Below, in pieces: positions 36,622 to 49,134 of a DNA stretch of 64,000 bases. The notes below the pieces were generated by a model, which was not told where the DNA came from, ran no database searches, and saw nothing but the letters and a program-made list of their open reading frames with translations. The DNA is from Phoronis australis (lineage: Eukaryota; Phoronida; Phoronidae), in NCBI GenBank assembly GCA_002633005.1, contig NMRA01000475.1:188001-252000 (forward strand), given 5' to 3'. Positions within the stretch are counted from its first letter, which is position 1, and the number at the start of each line of letters is the position of its first letter. A program made the translations under genes and the position numbers.

Positions 36622-37639
36622 CCGATGTACACAGCAATTTGTTTTTTTTTTCATCATTATCTTAGAAATCATTTGTCACGAAAATACAACACGTCGATTG
36701 TTGCTATTAGTTCACTGACTGAGAGAAGTATCCTCTCGTGTGACATTTATATAAAAATGACATTAATAATAAAGATATTTCACTCTCAGATCTATTTTTC
36801 ACTGAGAATTCGCTTCCACTCAGTATGTCAAATCATGTGCCATGTAAACAGCATAATTATTTCCAATATTCGTGCGAAAAACTTGGATAGATGAGTGTGT
36901 CATACCAGAACGTCCGAGGATTTCGTGGAAAGGTGGTGGGGCTGGCGGATACGGGCGACTTTGCCTCTAAACATACTTCGAATGCAAGACCGCCCATTGG
37001 GTTGGTACCTTGATTGTACAACGCCTAGTCTCTTTTCATTCGTTTTTGTCATGTTTTCGAGATCAGTGCATCCAAAAATCATGTTCGGGACTGGTTATGT
37101 TTTTACATGAAAATCACACATGAACGGAGCTCAAGTAGCACCTCAAAGTCTCTAAAGCTCTTCACTGACGTTCGGCATTATTCTTTGTGGTTTGGAAGAA
37201 CGATTCCTTGCTCACACAGGCAATGTCTGATAGAGTATACCTCGCAAAACAAGTCAAAGAGCATTAGCACCATATACGCGTTTAAATATAAGCACCGAGG
37301 TTAAAAGATAATAAACCCCTATGTTCATTATTGCTGGATATTAATGCTGAAATAACTCTTAAATCTTCTAAACAAAAATAATAATGTTCAGGTATTTGCC
37401 CTGACACCGTGCAGACCTTGGCTGGTGGTGCGGAAGCTTCAGCGATAGCCATGATTCAGCCCAGTCGGCTACCAAGAGTGAAATGGCCGAACATGGACTA
37501 GTAAAAAGCGTGGAAATACTTGCATCCCGCCGTGATGTCATTACGAAAACAATTCTGCATGGTGGAATAGAAAATGTTATTTACAGTTTATAGTTACAGA
37601 ATAGACGGGAATACAGGAATAAAACATCAGAAATGAACT

Positions 37640-39145
37640 CAGGTGTTTGACGCAAGCCTACTGCAGAGCAGAAAAAAGCCAAAAGTTCCCATTAGAACAG
37701 CTGAACGAAGCCAGTTGAGGAAGGTGAAACAAGTAGAGAATTCTCTGAAAGCTAAGTGTTAGACAATGATCACAATTTATTGGAGATCCATCAAGTTCAT
37801 CCCGAATCTGGTAGGACCGGAAAAGTCCAGAAATCTAATGTTGTCACGTTTTTCCCCGTGTGTGGGTGGGCGCAGGTTGTTACAGACCGGTGCTAATAGC
37901 TTTCGGTGCGAAGATTGACTGAAGACTGGTTCGAGTTAATCCTTTATTAATCCCGATCGTACGTTCACAAGCCTACTCAAACAAAACGTCCGACGTAATG
38001 TCTGTTTATGCTCCAGCCAGTGCTGCGAAGCCTTGACTTGTGATGAACGTCTGAGACACGTTCAGCAAATGTTACACTCGTCTATTCAATAACCTGCTGT
38101 CTCTATAGCTGGCTCTCTATTGACTATCGCTGTAACTACTGATTCTCTTCACTGCAACTCAACTGTAGTTCACCTGATTAACTTTCTTGAACTTACTTGA
38201 TCTTCTCGTGAATTGACTTGATCTTCTTGGACTCAACTAACTAACACAAACCCGTGCTTGTATATTTATAGCCTAATGCACTGTTCTAGAACTTTTCATC
38301 AATTCAAGCACATACCAGAACTTTCTGGAACCTACCCAATCATTCTATAAACATGTACTAGTCTCTAGAATATTCCAGACTGCATTAATCACTGTCATGC
38401 TAGAGTCTTCTAGAAAGTTCCACACTATACTGCAATAAACAAATTACATCCTCACTGTACTTAACTCAGGGGTCATGCCAATCAAACAGAATAACAAAAC
38501 AAAACAATACAACTAAAATACTGTCAGACTATATTCTGACAAATGTCACCTAAGGAAGGCCTCTAGAGGTACTCGAGAGAAGCGCACAGGGGTGCATCGA
38601 GGCCAGTGCCATTAGGTGGGTGCAGGCAAATTTGACCCGTAGACCAGTTAGATGCGGGAATGCCTTCTTGGAAGAAGGTGCGAAATGTGTTCAAGAAGGA
38701 AAGGTCATGATCAGCCCCTGGGCAATATATGACACTCTATATAAAATTTATCAGAAGTTTCCGAAGCTCCTGAGACAACTGTGGCAGTTCCCGAGGAAGA
38801 TATGGTCCAAAGGTGTGACACCAAGGGAATGGAAGATTGTAGAAAGGTTGCTTCGTGCCGTAAGAGATGAACTCTGATTCCATTGAACAATGCCGCTCCA
38901 TTGGGCCCCTAAGCATCGAGGGGAAGTTTTCTCCACAGACTGATCATGATTACCAACAAATGTTGAAACATCTATTCAGAAGGGAGACATCCAGGTTTTG
39001 CAGGATGCTCACGTTTTGAGCCAACTCATCCCTGAGACTAAGAAGAAAGAGGCGAGTTTCAGTACCTGTGTCTGGTTAGACCTAGCGAGCGCATACGGTT
39101 TCATCCCACACCTACTGAAAGACGTCGCTTTGTCGCACCATAGAT
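37640..39145 (+). pseudogene. Degenerate LINE RT fragment split by the solo LTR
   Basis: After the LTR the plus strand reads IYDTLYKIYQKFPKLLRQLW and KGVTPREWK, resembling the segment before RT motif 1 of a LINE group whose proteins have 'GVPYKVYK.CP..L..LW'. Further on CVWLDLASAYGFIPH corresponds to RT motif A. Stops and frame changes throughout. Sequence left of the LTR (about 37640-37836) appears to be the continuation of the same element. Confidence 0.65.
37842..38541 (-). mobile_element. Solo LTR with perfect 5-bp target duplication
   Basis: 700-bp unit on the minus strand starting TGTCAGAATATAG and ending ACGTGACA (TGTCA/TGACA termini). Direct repeats AATGT at 37837-37841 and 38542-38546. 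TATA box at 38270-38261 (TATAAATATA on the minus strand) and AATAAA at 37948-37943, consistent with U3, R and U5. No internal region adjoins, so it is a solo LTR left by recombination. It sits inside a LINE fossil. Confidence 0.85.
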
Positions 39146-39378
39146 TATAGACAACAGATTCGCAACTCCGACATTTTCTTGCGTAGTATCCTAGAGGAGG
39201 CGCCACTCTCCTAAATTACCAATTTCAGTTTCCAGCTAGTGCATTGTGACGAGAAATTCTCGCATCTATTTAAGTAGTAACAGCAACTTGACTGAGAACC
39301 TCTTTGTGCTCAAATTTCCTAAATACGTGAAAGTTGCACAGAAATGACATTGGTTTGTGCGCTGCAAGAGAGTGTTGA

Positions 39379-39497
39379 ATGTCAATGTGGAACATGCGTA
39401 TGATTCAGTCGGGAGCCAATCTTTGTTCGGCACATTTTAAGGAATCGTGTTTCGACCAAGCACAAAAGCGGCGTCACGATGAAGGACTCGTCAAATT
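39379..39497 (+). pseudogene. THAP-domain-like fragment
   Basis: Plus-strand frame reads ANLCSAHFKESCFD followed by RRHDEGLVKL and then a good donor GTAAGTG. LCSxHF is the second half of the C2CH zinc site of THAP domains. The first cysteine pair is not seen upstream in frame. THAP domains occur in many animal genes and in P-element-type transposases; which applies is undecided. Confidence 0.45.
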
Positions 39498-41176
39498 GTA
39501 AGTGTATTTGCAAATTTTATAAATAACGAAAAAAATGCCTACATTCTAGGGCGAATGATGCCTGGCTCTCGACCCCAGCACGGATCGAGTGCAACGGACA
39601 CGTCTAGACTTATGCATTGTGTTTAGACCGTGCTCATTCCATCATGGCAATAGGATGACCCAGGTTTACTGTAATTTTGTCATCAGTGATTATTAAGTGT
39701 ACATGTATTTTATGAAAATTGACCTCCCCTTGGTTTAGTTGCTGTGACTTACATATGTCTGCAGCATTTCTTGTGCAAGTGAGTCGAGTTCATACGGCCT
39801 CAAAGCCGACGAAAGTTCAGTAATTCATTATCTGATTCTTCAAGTACATGAATGTGATGACCGTAACCACTCTCTTCTCTTTTTCATTCTAATTGTCCAG
39901 TTCTCGCTCAAGATCGTCCTAGTCGTCTGATCTGCTATGTTCCGCCACTGCAATTGATTGTCAAATGACCAAATGTCTTCCACCCATTACGTCATTTGGC
40001 GGGAGCCTTGAAAATAACAATTTCAAAATTAAAAAAAAAATTCGCGACTGTTTAGAATCAAAATTCGCGACTGTTTAGAATCAAAAGTGCTTATTTAGTT
40101 AGATTTTATGGTATTTATTTTATATTGACTAACTGAAACCTCAAAAACTAAGAAAACGTATGAACTTTTTAGTCACCTCCTGTTTATGGGTATAAGACGA
40201 TGGTCCATTGCTGCTTACATTGTATTAATGCTTGGGTAAGCAGCATGTAGGGCAGGGCAGATAGAATTAAAGACCATTGACTTTTATTATATTTATTTTG
40301 TGGAGGAGTTGTCAATTACAGGACATACACTGGAATATACATGTATCAGAATTGTGTACCAGTAAATGTCGGATCCAACTGAATTGAGGGATTGAATTCG
40401 AGTTCGTTGAAATCTGACTTTTGCTGAAATGAATTGAATGTACCAGCACAGTAAATTTGTCCTAGCTAGACATATCCCGTTTATGTCACAGTTCTTTTTT
40501 TTTCTACTGTATGATGGTGGTATTTTGAAATAAATCGAAACTTTATTGCTTGAAATGGTATCTCAATGTGTTGTTTCCGTAAGTGTGAAGACTTTACAAG
40601 CTCGGCCTAAAAACTTTGGGAATGCAGTGATTCAATGGCGCGAGAGCGGGCCCGATTGACAGCTGGTAAACAACTGAAAGATTATGTTCTATACAATTAT
40701 AAAGACCGAAAAAGGTTAATGACTGTATATTCCCACGTAGGTGATATAAAGGAAATATTTTCCAAATTTTCTACGTTTCGGTGATTGTCTTTTCCACTGA
40801 GCAGGCAAAGCCTCCTAGGCCCTAGCAGCACTCAATGAGAATTTCAGCCATAAGCATTAGGAATTTTGTTTGTGCAATGGCTTATATGACCGTCTAAGCA
40901 ATGCGTGGGTCACAGGTTTACATTGTTTTAGCAATTTCTTAAACCTCTCTAGTATTTCAAATTTTATTCTGAAAATTTCTCGGCTTCCTTAAGGTCAGCG
41001 TGCTTTTGTTGATATTTCTTCCCCTACCAATATCGCGGACCGCGTGGCACGCACTGTCTGGCTTGCGAGTAGTGACTTGTCCTCTCCATATAGATCTAAT
41101 TCACGCGGCAGACATTAAAATCCAAAGCGAGGCTTACTGCGATAAACAAAGCGGAAGCTGACATTGCTCGAGTTAA
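39498..41176. other. Non-coding, few landmarks
   Basis: Contains a 25-bp-scale direct repeat (attcgcgactgtttagaatc twice, about 40040-40085). No gene recognised. Confidence 0.4.
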
Positions 41177-41320
41177 ATGGCTGGTCTTTCGAGTCAAACC
41201 TGTGTATTAAATCTTAAAAAAGTGCCAATAATTAACCACAGAGACGTAGAAAAATACATTAGAGAACAAGTCAATGCGCAAAAGAGTTGTCTAACGGAAG
41301 GGTATAAGTTTTATTCTTAA
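41177..41320 (+). CDS. Short ORF, possible first exon of an unidentified gene
   Basis: ATG-initiated frame of 47 codons including VEKYIREQ and SCLTEGYKFY. It may be spliced earlier at GGGTATAAG near 41300. The pattern recalls, weakly, the N-termini of SWIM/exonuclease-type transposon ORFs in marine invertebrates. No following exon was identified and the assignment is unproven. Confidence 0.2.
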   Translation: MAGLSSQTCVLNLKKVPIINHRDVEKYIREQVNAQKSCLTEGYKFYS

Positions 41321-41877
41321 AACTACGTTCGAAACGTGAAAAGTAAATATGACCAAATTGCGGCGATCGTGTTACGGATTAGGAATACGGTGAATACGGG
41401 GTTACTTTTCTTCTCGTAAATTGTTGATAAAAATGCTTTGTACACAAACCCGGTCATCTGCTCGCATTTCTGAGGAGTTGAAGATATGATTGACAGTGGT
41501 GGCTCATCGCATTTTGCTGTCATGTGCAAACCACACGTGGTTTAATTTGTTGATAAACTCAACGTCAAGCAAAGCTTAGGCCCTGGTAGTTGGTCTGTCA
41601 TTGATCTGCAAGAATGATTGATGTTGTTAAAATTATTTTTTATAAAATAAAAAACCAATCAATTCTGCTTTCTTGGTTTTAATTTATAATTCTTACATCT
41701 ATTTCACGTGTCAGGTTTCAAATATCAATCTGGACAAGGTGAAATTTAAAATCAAAACACCTAGTTCGTTCGTCTAAAGCACAACCTGAAAAAATAACCC
41801 ATCTCGGTTTAGAGCTTAATTAAATTTAACTGGGCAGAGCAAGGATAGCTGTCATATTCCTTCAGGGGCCTCGTTTT

Positions 41878-41995
41878 TAATGTTTATTATGAAATATTCA
41901 GTACAATAAATATACATACCCACAAAGCGCCAAGAGGCATTGTACTTGGGTTAAATAAACACAAAGAAATCTATATACAATTAGTATACACAAAC
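41878..41995 (-). repeat. Dispersed repeat, copy 1
   Basis: Reverse complement of the sequence at about 59115-59228 (shared tract ACCTCTTGGYGCTTT and GAATATTTCATAATAAACAT). Possibly the 3' end of a SINE or LINE family; non-coding. Confidence 0.65.
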
Positions 41996-42556
41996 ACATA
42001 GATTAAAAAACTCGCTTATCCAAGGGTGAAGGTGCCTCTGTCTTCTGAAAGGGGAATCTTTTCTCCGAGTGAGCCATTTAACGGAGTTATCGTAGTGAGC
42101 CTCGTTTTGAAGCGCGCTTCCTGTCTGCGTGAATTAAGTTTATTCAGCCTTCATGTTAAGCTGTAGCGTGTCAGTTCGTTAAACAAATTCGCAAAGTAGT
42201 CTCTGTGAACTTGGTTATAATAACCAACACAGTTACAGTGAAAAGTTTCTCCATCGAAATCCTGGTCTTTCTATCCGACAAATCACGGTGATTTCATGAA
42301 CGTGAATGAAGTCTGGACAGCTGTCTGGCATATGGGGTTTCACCATGAGTAGGCACTGGTCAGTGATATAGTAAACAAAACACAAGGATGTCCGGAATGG
42401 TTATATAACATAAATTGCTTGCTGGGACAGTGGTACGTCTTGAGAAATGATTAAACTTGCACTTAATTAACTTCATGAGAATTCATGACTTCTGTAAAAT
42501 TGTGTCAAATGGCTTGTGGCCTCTGAAAAAAATAAATTAATTAATTAATCAATGAA

Positions 42557-42594
<38 letters not shown>

Positions 42595-42605
42595 GTGCGT
42601 GTGCG
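42557..42605. repeat. TG dinucleotide microsatellite
   Basis: Nearly uninterrupted gtgtgt run with a few gcgt variants, followed by an N base. Confidence 0.95.
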
Positions 42606-42704
42606 NTTTTTTACCCAATAAAAATCATATTACGTCGCTGATTGACTTTCCCATAAGACTTACCCACACGCGAATCTGCTCTGGCTCAAGTCTGGTGGTT
42701 TTAA

Positions 42705-44309
42705 AGGAGAATGCCACCCGATTTAATTAGTCTTTTTTGCCGTCTTAATCGGTCTATATCCACATCGCCTCGCATACGGTCGACCTTACCTTGCCAAGAG
42801 GTGTCGCGTTAACCTGTGAGGAAGGTGGGAAACGACGCTAGCGACGTCAGCGGTTCATATGCAGAGTGAATGCCGCTATGTTGAGGTGTATCTTTCCCGC
42901 TTGTCCAAACTAAGCAGCTGCGAGGAAAGCGGGTATATCATTTTTTTACTTCCTCGAGAGTCCAAAATGCTTAGGAAGTAGCACATGGTAGTGCAGAATG
43001 AAATGTACGCTGTAAATAGCAAGTATGAGGCCGTGAAACATCTCCGAGTCTGTGGCCTGCAGACGTCGACAATGCCTGACGAATTTCTTCATCACTGTAT
43101 TCCTGTTCGAATTTATAGCCTGTAAATCTTAACGATCCACCTGCGAAGTCGGGACTGATGAGCTCTGGCGGGATTGCGAGATGCCATGTTGGCTTATATT
43201 ACTGAGCATTCTGTTTCAAAATGAATTATTCTAACCCTAACCAATACTTATACAAAACTGGAACAAAGTGTGTCTCATTAGATGCAATTTGTAATGCCTT
43301 TGGAGTGTTCGTGAGTGCAAGTGATTTGAGAAGCCAGCAATGAATAAATCACTGCGTTACCGGCTTTAGGTGCAATAAAACTACATGTAATTGACGGGAC
43401 ACCGAGGCCGTGTGAGCTCATGCTAATTTAGTGTTTGCTGGCAGAAACTATTGTGAAACAACTCGATTTCCATCCCACGGCCAGGAGTTCGGGAAATCTT
43501 TATTTACATTTCCATTACTCAAATAATGATTGTCAATGTACAACTTCTGCCCTGGGTGCCTGTGGCCAAAGCGGAACCTGAATTCGCGGCCCCCGACGAG
43601 TAAGTAGATTTGCAGTTTCGTGGCTAATTCACCAACATAATCACGTGCACATTGCTTTGCTCACTAGAATAGTATTTTCTTGAGTGGAAGTTTAGTTTCC
43701 ACTGAACTTTGGCTGGTTTATGTTCGTGATGTCTGATTAGTTTCCGAGCCACTGGCCGGGATAACGAGTCAATCCGGGCCCGGCCGCGACGGGCCTGATC
43801 GGGCTCCGAGCCACTGGCCAGGATAACAAGCGTTTTGTGTTTAGAACTCAAAAAATCACAAGTCTAAACAACACAGATCTAGGTTCTCCTGTCTGTATCT
43901 CACGGAAAATACTTCGAAATTATCTCTGAACAGACCCCAAACTCCTGCTACGGACCTTATTGGCCTGCCGAACTTTGTAGGCTACGTGTGTCCAAATACC
44001 AATAAACCCGTAAGAGCGAAATAAAACAACACATTTTTATAAGATCTCGGTGTATTTTTAAGGGTTTTACATCGAAGTCTGATGATTTATTGGTGTTAAA
44101 CGATGACTTCAAGCGATAAGCTGACACCAGTAACCCGTGTTGTGAACTGCTGAACAGACTGCGTGTGAAACGGATGACGTCATTGGATAATTTCAACACC
44201 TCCGTCTGCCGTCAGGTGTCAGGTAACGCAACCGTACGTGTCGTTATGGAGTAGAACTACTCGATCTAAATTGATACAAATTAGGTTGTTTTTTGGGTGG
44301 CATGCTCCT
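42705..44309 (-). mobile_element. TTAA-flanked TIR element, copy 2
   Basis: TTAA at 42701-42704 and 44310-44313; inverted ends AGGAGAATGCCACCC and AGGAGCATGCCACCC. Its reverse complement aligns with copy 1 (26918-29028): both share AAACAACCTA, TGACGGCAGACGGAGGTGTT and the block around GAACCCGATC/GAGCCCGATC. It lacks about 0.5 kb present in copy 1, and lacks the nested MITE. No transposase. Confidence 0.83.
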
Positions 44310-44339
44310 TTAACAGGCGTAAGGACATGACCTGGCGTG

Positions 44340-44480
44340 CGTTCAGTAGACGCTAGGACCTACGCTAGGACCTAGCTAAAACCTAGTCAAAGTCACGTGT
44401 TTTCATTTAAAATACACGGCAATATCTCACGTAATCTCGCGAAGTCTTGCTTTTTAGCGAGGTCCTAGCGTTACTGAACG
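44340..44480. mobile_element. CGTTCAGTA MITE, copy B
   Basis: Full length with both inverted ends (CGTTCAGTAGACGCTAGGAC, and CGTTCAGTAACGCTAGGACC read inward from the right), lying just outside TTAA-element copy 2. Confidence 0.82.
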
Positions 44481-44892
44481 GGAGGCTGATATAGCGAATT
44501 GTGAGCGTGCTATCGTTGCCACGAGCGGTTACCAACGTCTTACGTTTTACAAAACTTAGGGAGATAGTACATTAACGTGAATCGACGTACATGTATTTTC
44601 ACATTGCTTTCTGTTGTATATTCGTTTAAAATATACTTCATGTAACGTTGAGATAATTTTTAATTAACAGTTTGTTATTTGTAAACTGTATTTATTGAAA
44701 AAATTACTTATTCGTCGGTTCCTCGCACTCTCCCAAAAAGCTTGAATCTGCCATTCAATGAAAAGCAGACGAAACGATTACACTTTGCCGTAAACGGCAT
44801 TTTTAACGTTGGGCAGATCTTTGCTTTGATTTGTTTGCATTGTTTCTTCTGTGTTTGGCTTTCAAATTTGCCGAATGGAGTGGAGCTTGTGT

Positions 44893-45003
44893 TGACTGGG
44901 TCGAGGGGGTTGTGGGCTGTGGGTCGAGGAGGTCGTGGGTCGAGGTTCGAGGGGGTTGTGGGTCGAGGGAGGAGTCATGGGTCGAAGGGGTCGAGGAGGT
45001 TTT
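44893..45003. repeat. GTGGGTCGAGG-type minisatellite
   Basis: Irregular tandem copies of gggtcgagg and gtgggtcgagg, strongly G-rich on the plus strand. Frames across it are low-complexity (minus strand rich in S, T, P, H, D) and are not taken as genes. Confidence 0.8.
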
Positions 45004-46296
45004 AGAACAATCCACTCTTCCGCTAGCGATTGCATCTGGTATAATGTGAAAATTCAAACCTCAGGCTTATTACACTATAACTCCCTGTTGCACACCTGAG
45101 AAATGATTTGTGTGTCACCAGTGTTCCACTGGCATTTTTATCCGTCCAAGAACTTACTCAAGAATCTTACGACTGCCAGATATCGCGTGTTAGTTATATT
45201 TTAAGAAAATGACGGCAAGTAAGGCGTGGAACCCGACCCCCCGAAATATAGATACTTTTTATCTTGTTTGTTTGTAATTTCTATTGGAAATTTGCTTTTC
45301 ATCTGTATGTCAAGTTCAAAATAGAGTCAAATGAGAGTCAAATAGTCAAATGTTCCGAGTCAAAAGTACATCAGAGAACGACTGAGGATTGTGAATGACG
45401 TCGCGTAGGACTTTTGAAGTCTAATAGCCGTGGTTTTAAACGTCTGTTGACGGAATCCATTGCTGTTGCGAGTTGGAGTTCGTACATGCGAATATTTGAA
45501 TGAAATACACCAGTGCGAGCATAAAACTCTAGACCTAGAATGCCAACTCTCGCACGTTACCCATGTTTCTAATATTAGAGCAAAAAGTGCGTGCGTGTAT
45601 TATTTCTATTTTCAGTTGTTTCTATAATAATTCATTTGTGTAATGTTTACCCAGGTGCTGTTTTTAATTCGATTTCTGAGAAGTAATGAGGCCTACTGTT
45701 TTCTGTATTTTGTAGTACCTACCTATACCCATGAAATAAAATTTTAAAAAATGAAAAGTTTAATTAGTAAAAGAACCCAATCCTGTACTTCGTTGCTGAC
45801 AGTTCATTGCCAATTGCCCATTATTGGCGGACTGTCCCACTTTTTTAGTTTTATCGCGCCATCTCACCACACCATCTAAATGTCCCGCGTTTTGACACAC
45901 GGCCAAATTGACATATTATCACATTCGATTCTAATTTCCGACGCGGCATAGCTATATTTTCCCGCTCGACTAATAAGAAAAAGAACGGGACGTTCCATGG
46001 GTTTTTGCGGCACCCGAAATTCCCCATTCAACTATAACAACAACAAAAACGCTCTCACGGCAATTTTGGGTGTTACATCTCCCGTTAAACAAAAAACGCT
46101 GACGGTACGTCGTTGTGTGTTGCAGCGAATATTTCACCCTTACGTTTTGGCTTAGACCCAGATGTCCCGCTTTTTATCCTGAAGTCCCGCTTTTTAATCC
46201 GGTTGTTTCGTTGTTTCGTTCTTGAGCTTTGACCGTTACCACTACATGTATGCAACAGGTGTTCAAAATAACGTCGTCCCTTTGTCATGAATATTG

Positions 46297-46520
46297 TTAT
46301 TTTCCAGAGTCCACTTTCTTTGGCAACATATCAATTGTAAAAATGTGTTCCAATGTCTCTTGATTACGGTAACATACACTATATGTATTTGTATCACTAA
46401 CCTTTACTTTCTGAACAAAGGAGTTTATTACCAAACTTTTATGGAAAGTCCTACACTGCAACCAGTGTGATGAGGTATCCTCAGTACATTTCAAAGCTAC
46501 GCAATAGATGTTTGCCCATT
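46297..46520 (-). pseudogene. LINE C-terminal fragment (L1/Tx1-like)
   Basis: Minus-strand frame with SSHWLQCRTFHKSLVINSFV, then CYRNQETLEHIF. WLQYR...N..L.K ... C..C...ET..HLF is the usual C-terminal pattern of L1/Tx1-type ORF2 proteins. Truncated on both sides. Confidence 0.6.
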
Positions 46521-47661
46521 TTCTATCTATCAAAAAACCTTTATCTGCAGAATTTGAATAGATACTTGGAGTGATTTAGCGCACTTTTCGTATATGCCAC
46601 AGCATTCTGAATTTTTTACCTAAGAATGTAATTGTGAAACGACATCAAAGGTCGCGTTTTACAATGTATAAAGATGTAAAATTTTTGATGAATGCCTGAC
46701 TAAATTATCCAAAGCAATTGTGAGGGATCCATATTTGAAAACTTTTGTCTCTATAAGGTAGACATACTTTGAATCATTGAAATTATTTCCCTAATGGCTT
46801 AACAAGTCATTTATATAAACTCTCTGATTCATTTCTTTTTTATCTTACTATTACACGCTGTTATTTTCGCGTTTTGCTAACGCTCTTGGTTTTTAGAGTT
46901 AAAAAATACTTCAAACCAGTCAGGTATGCGATATGATAATTACTTATTGATTAAATTATTGATCGTTTGCTTCTGCTATAATCGTGCAATTCGGTTGAAG
47001 AAACGGTTCAGTTGCTTAAAGTTTTAATGTGAGTAAATTCCAGTAAGTACACACACCTGAACAAATGAATGCAAACAATTCTCACGCATGCGCGGCGCAA
47101 CCTCAGCGGCCGCGAGATCGGAGTTGGCATTCCAGGGCTAGAGTTCTGTGGTTTGAGGGATTGCTTCGAGTCTACGAAAATACCAGAGGAGTTCCGGGTG
47201 AGATCGTATTTATATATGTCAATGTTCTCTGGATAGCCCTAGCAACCACACGAGAGAAATGAATTACTTTACACACAAGCTTTAATTCATAGTGTGCACC
47301 GCATGAGAAAGACAATGCACGTGTTGACTAACATAGTAAAAGCATTTTCACGTGTCGTTCGATAAAGTCGCATGAAAATGAGCCCCATTCAACAGATCAA
47401 GTTAAATTTAATGAAACACTCGCCGTGGTCTCGCAAACAGGATCGTGTTTGCATGCTCACGTAATTTGCAGCGAGGTAGTCGATTAAAATTGGCACCACC
47501 TGGTCAGTAATGCTAATGCAGAATTGTCGATAAATGTTATATTTCATTTCTTTCAATTGCCACAGTCACCGAATTAAGGTTTTGAAAATCAACCCAGATT
47601 GTGTTCCGGTAGTTTCCTACCTGTAGCCCTGCCTCTATAAATACGAAACAAACAGGGCAGA

Positions 47662-47783
47662 GTTCACTAACGCTAGGACCTCGCTAAAATCTATCCAAAA
47701 TCACGTGATCTCATTTAAAATACTTGACGATATCTCACGTAATCTCGCGAAGTCTTGCTTTTTAGCGAGATCTTAGAGTTTAT
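47662..47783. mobile_element. CGTTCAGTA MITE, copy C
   Basis: Starts GTTCACTAACGCTAGGACCT and ends with tttagcgagatcttagagtt, with the shared interior cacgtaatctcgcgaagtct. Right terminus degraded. Confidence 0.72.
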
Positions 47784-48573
47784 TTTAACCGAGCACCCGG
47801 ACATTCGCTGAACAACTATATTTTAATCAAAGCAGATAAGACACTGGGTCATTTAGCCAGACGGACTCTCTCCTGTTACTGATCGCGAGTGCTGCATTCA
47901 AGAGCCATAACATTCCGCCACTTTCGACAATGGCGAAATAAGCTTCGCAACAGTCAGTGTGCGACCTGAATAACGAGATTTTATAACATTCCAACCAGAA
48001 TCTGATGAAATTTCATGCATAGGCTCTTATTTGGAATGTGAAACTATTTGTCCTTATTTGGACTATGGTAATCAATAATGATAACATGTTAATTGCTCAA
48101 CAAATGTCAAGGGGTTAAAAGTGACATAGGAGGTAAAATAATTTTCAACGATTTAACCAAAAATCAAAGTTTGCTGAGTATTAATTTCACCAGAAATCAC
48201 AATTAAGGTTCCGAGACCGTATAATTGCTTTCATTTTCAGAACGTTGAGATCGGTGATTCATTTTTTATTTATTCCTTGGAAATAGTCTCGCTTATCCAT
48301 CCGAGGGAGACGAAACAAACACTACTCAGAAAGATTCTAGTCAAACTCCCCCAAGACGACCACTCTCTATGGTCGGTTAAAAATAATTTTTTTGGTGAAA
48401 GCTAACTTTCATTTCATCACATGGTTTGAAATTTTTACGTTCAAGTTTGATTATCGTCTCTGGCAACTTATAAAACCAGATTTAGTGATTTACTCTTTCT
48501 GGAATGTCGGAGTGTTTTGAATGATCCTTTACTGATATACTAAAAACTGAAAATATATAATAACTTTGCTTAC

Positions 48574-48815
48574 TTCTGCATTCGTACTTCACATGCAGAG
48601 TTTTAGGGACCCAAGCACATGGATCACCAAACACTCTATTGCTTGCTGGAACAACGCACTGTATGCGTCCATCACATCGGGCCTTCATTTCTTGAAGTGA
48701 TGTTTTAGCAAGGCAATTTTCACCATTTCCATAGTGCGCAAACGTGACGTCAACGACTGTACTGACATCACACGAAAGTGTAATGCTCGTATATTCCGTT
48801 GCATATGCAGTATAA
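48574..48815 (-). CDS. SUEL-type galactose-binding lectin domain exon
   Basis: Acceptor tttttcttacag and donor GTAAGC bound 242 bp open in one frame (about 80 codons). It contains ITLSCDVSTVVDV, FAHYGNGENC, ARCDGRIQCVVPASNRVFGD and PCAWVPKTLHVKYECR. C-x-G-x3-C-x-V-x-A-S-N-x-V-F-G-D-P-C ... K-x-L-x-V-x-Y-x-C is the Gal_Lectin/SUEL signature, and the exon is one whole domain. The exon needs two bases from upstream; the signal-peptide exon at 58934-58858 ends with exactly two (AG), giving Ser, so the pair is compatible across a TE-filled 10-kb intron. SUEL lectins are secreted or membrane rhamnose/galactose-binding proteins of eggs and innate immunity. Further exons not found to the left. Confidence 0.85.
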
Positions 48816-48981
48816 CTGTAAGAAAAATGGCGTTATAAAACTACAGATTACACCAACCTCATCCAATATCATATTCGTTAAGTTCTGAATGCAATAATCG
48901 CGCATATTAGTACAACACTAAAACCACGGCTCAGGCCTCTGTAACTCCGCACAAAATAAAAATGAGCGGCCAATTAAATGT

Positions 48982-49134
48982 CAGTGGCCGACTTAAAGGG
49001 GCGAAGGGGGCTATGGCCCCCTAAAACTCTCCCTGGTTCCATTTGGCAGTTAGAGGGTGCGAATGTCTGACTGGCTAAATCCTGGCTAATACTCTGCCCT
49101 GGCCCCCGTAACTCAAAATCCTGGATCCGCCCCT
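48982..49134. mobile_element. Short CAGTGG...GGATCC TIR element
   Basis: Left CAGTGGCCGACTTAAAGGGG, right (read inward) TAGGGGCGGATCCAGGATTT, with G-rich and C-rich interiors. About 150 bp, same family style as at 29995 and 53447. Target duplication not clear. Confidence 0.55.

Noticed and set aside
44803-45057. Ser/Thr/Pro-rich ORF
   Set aside because: It is the translation of the GTGGGTCGAGG minisatellite, without a start in context or conserved motif.
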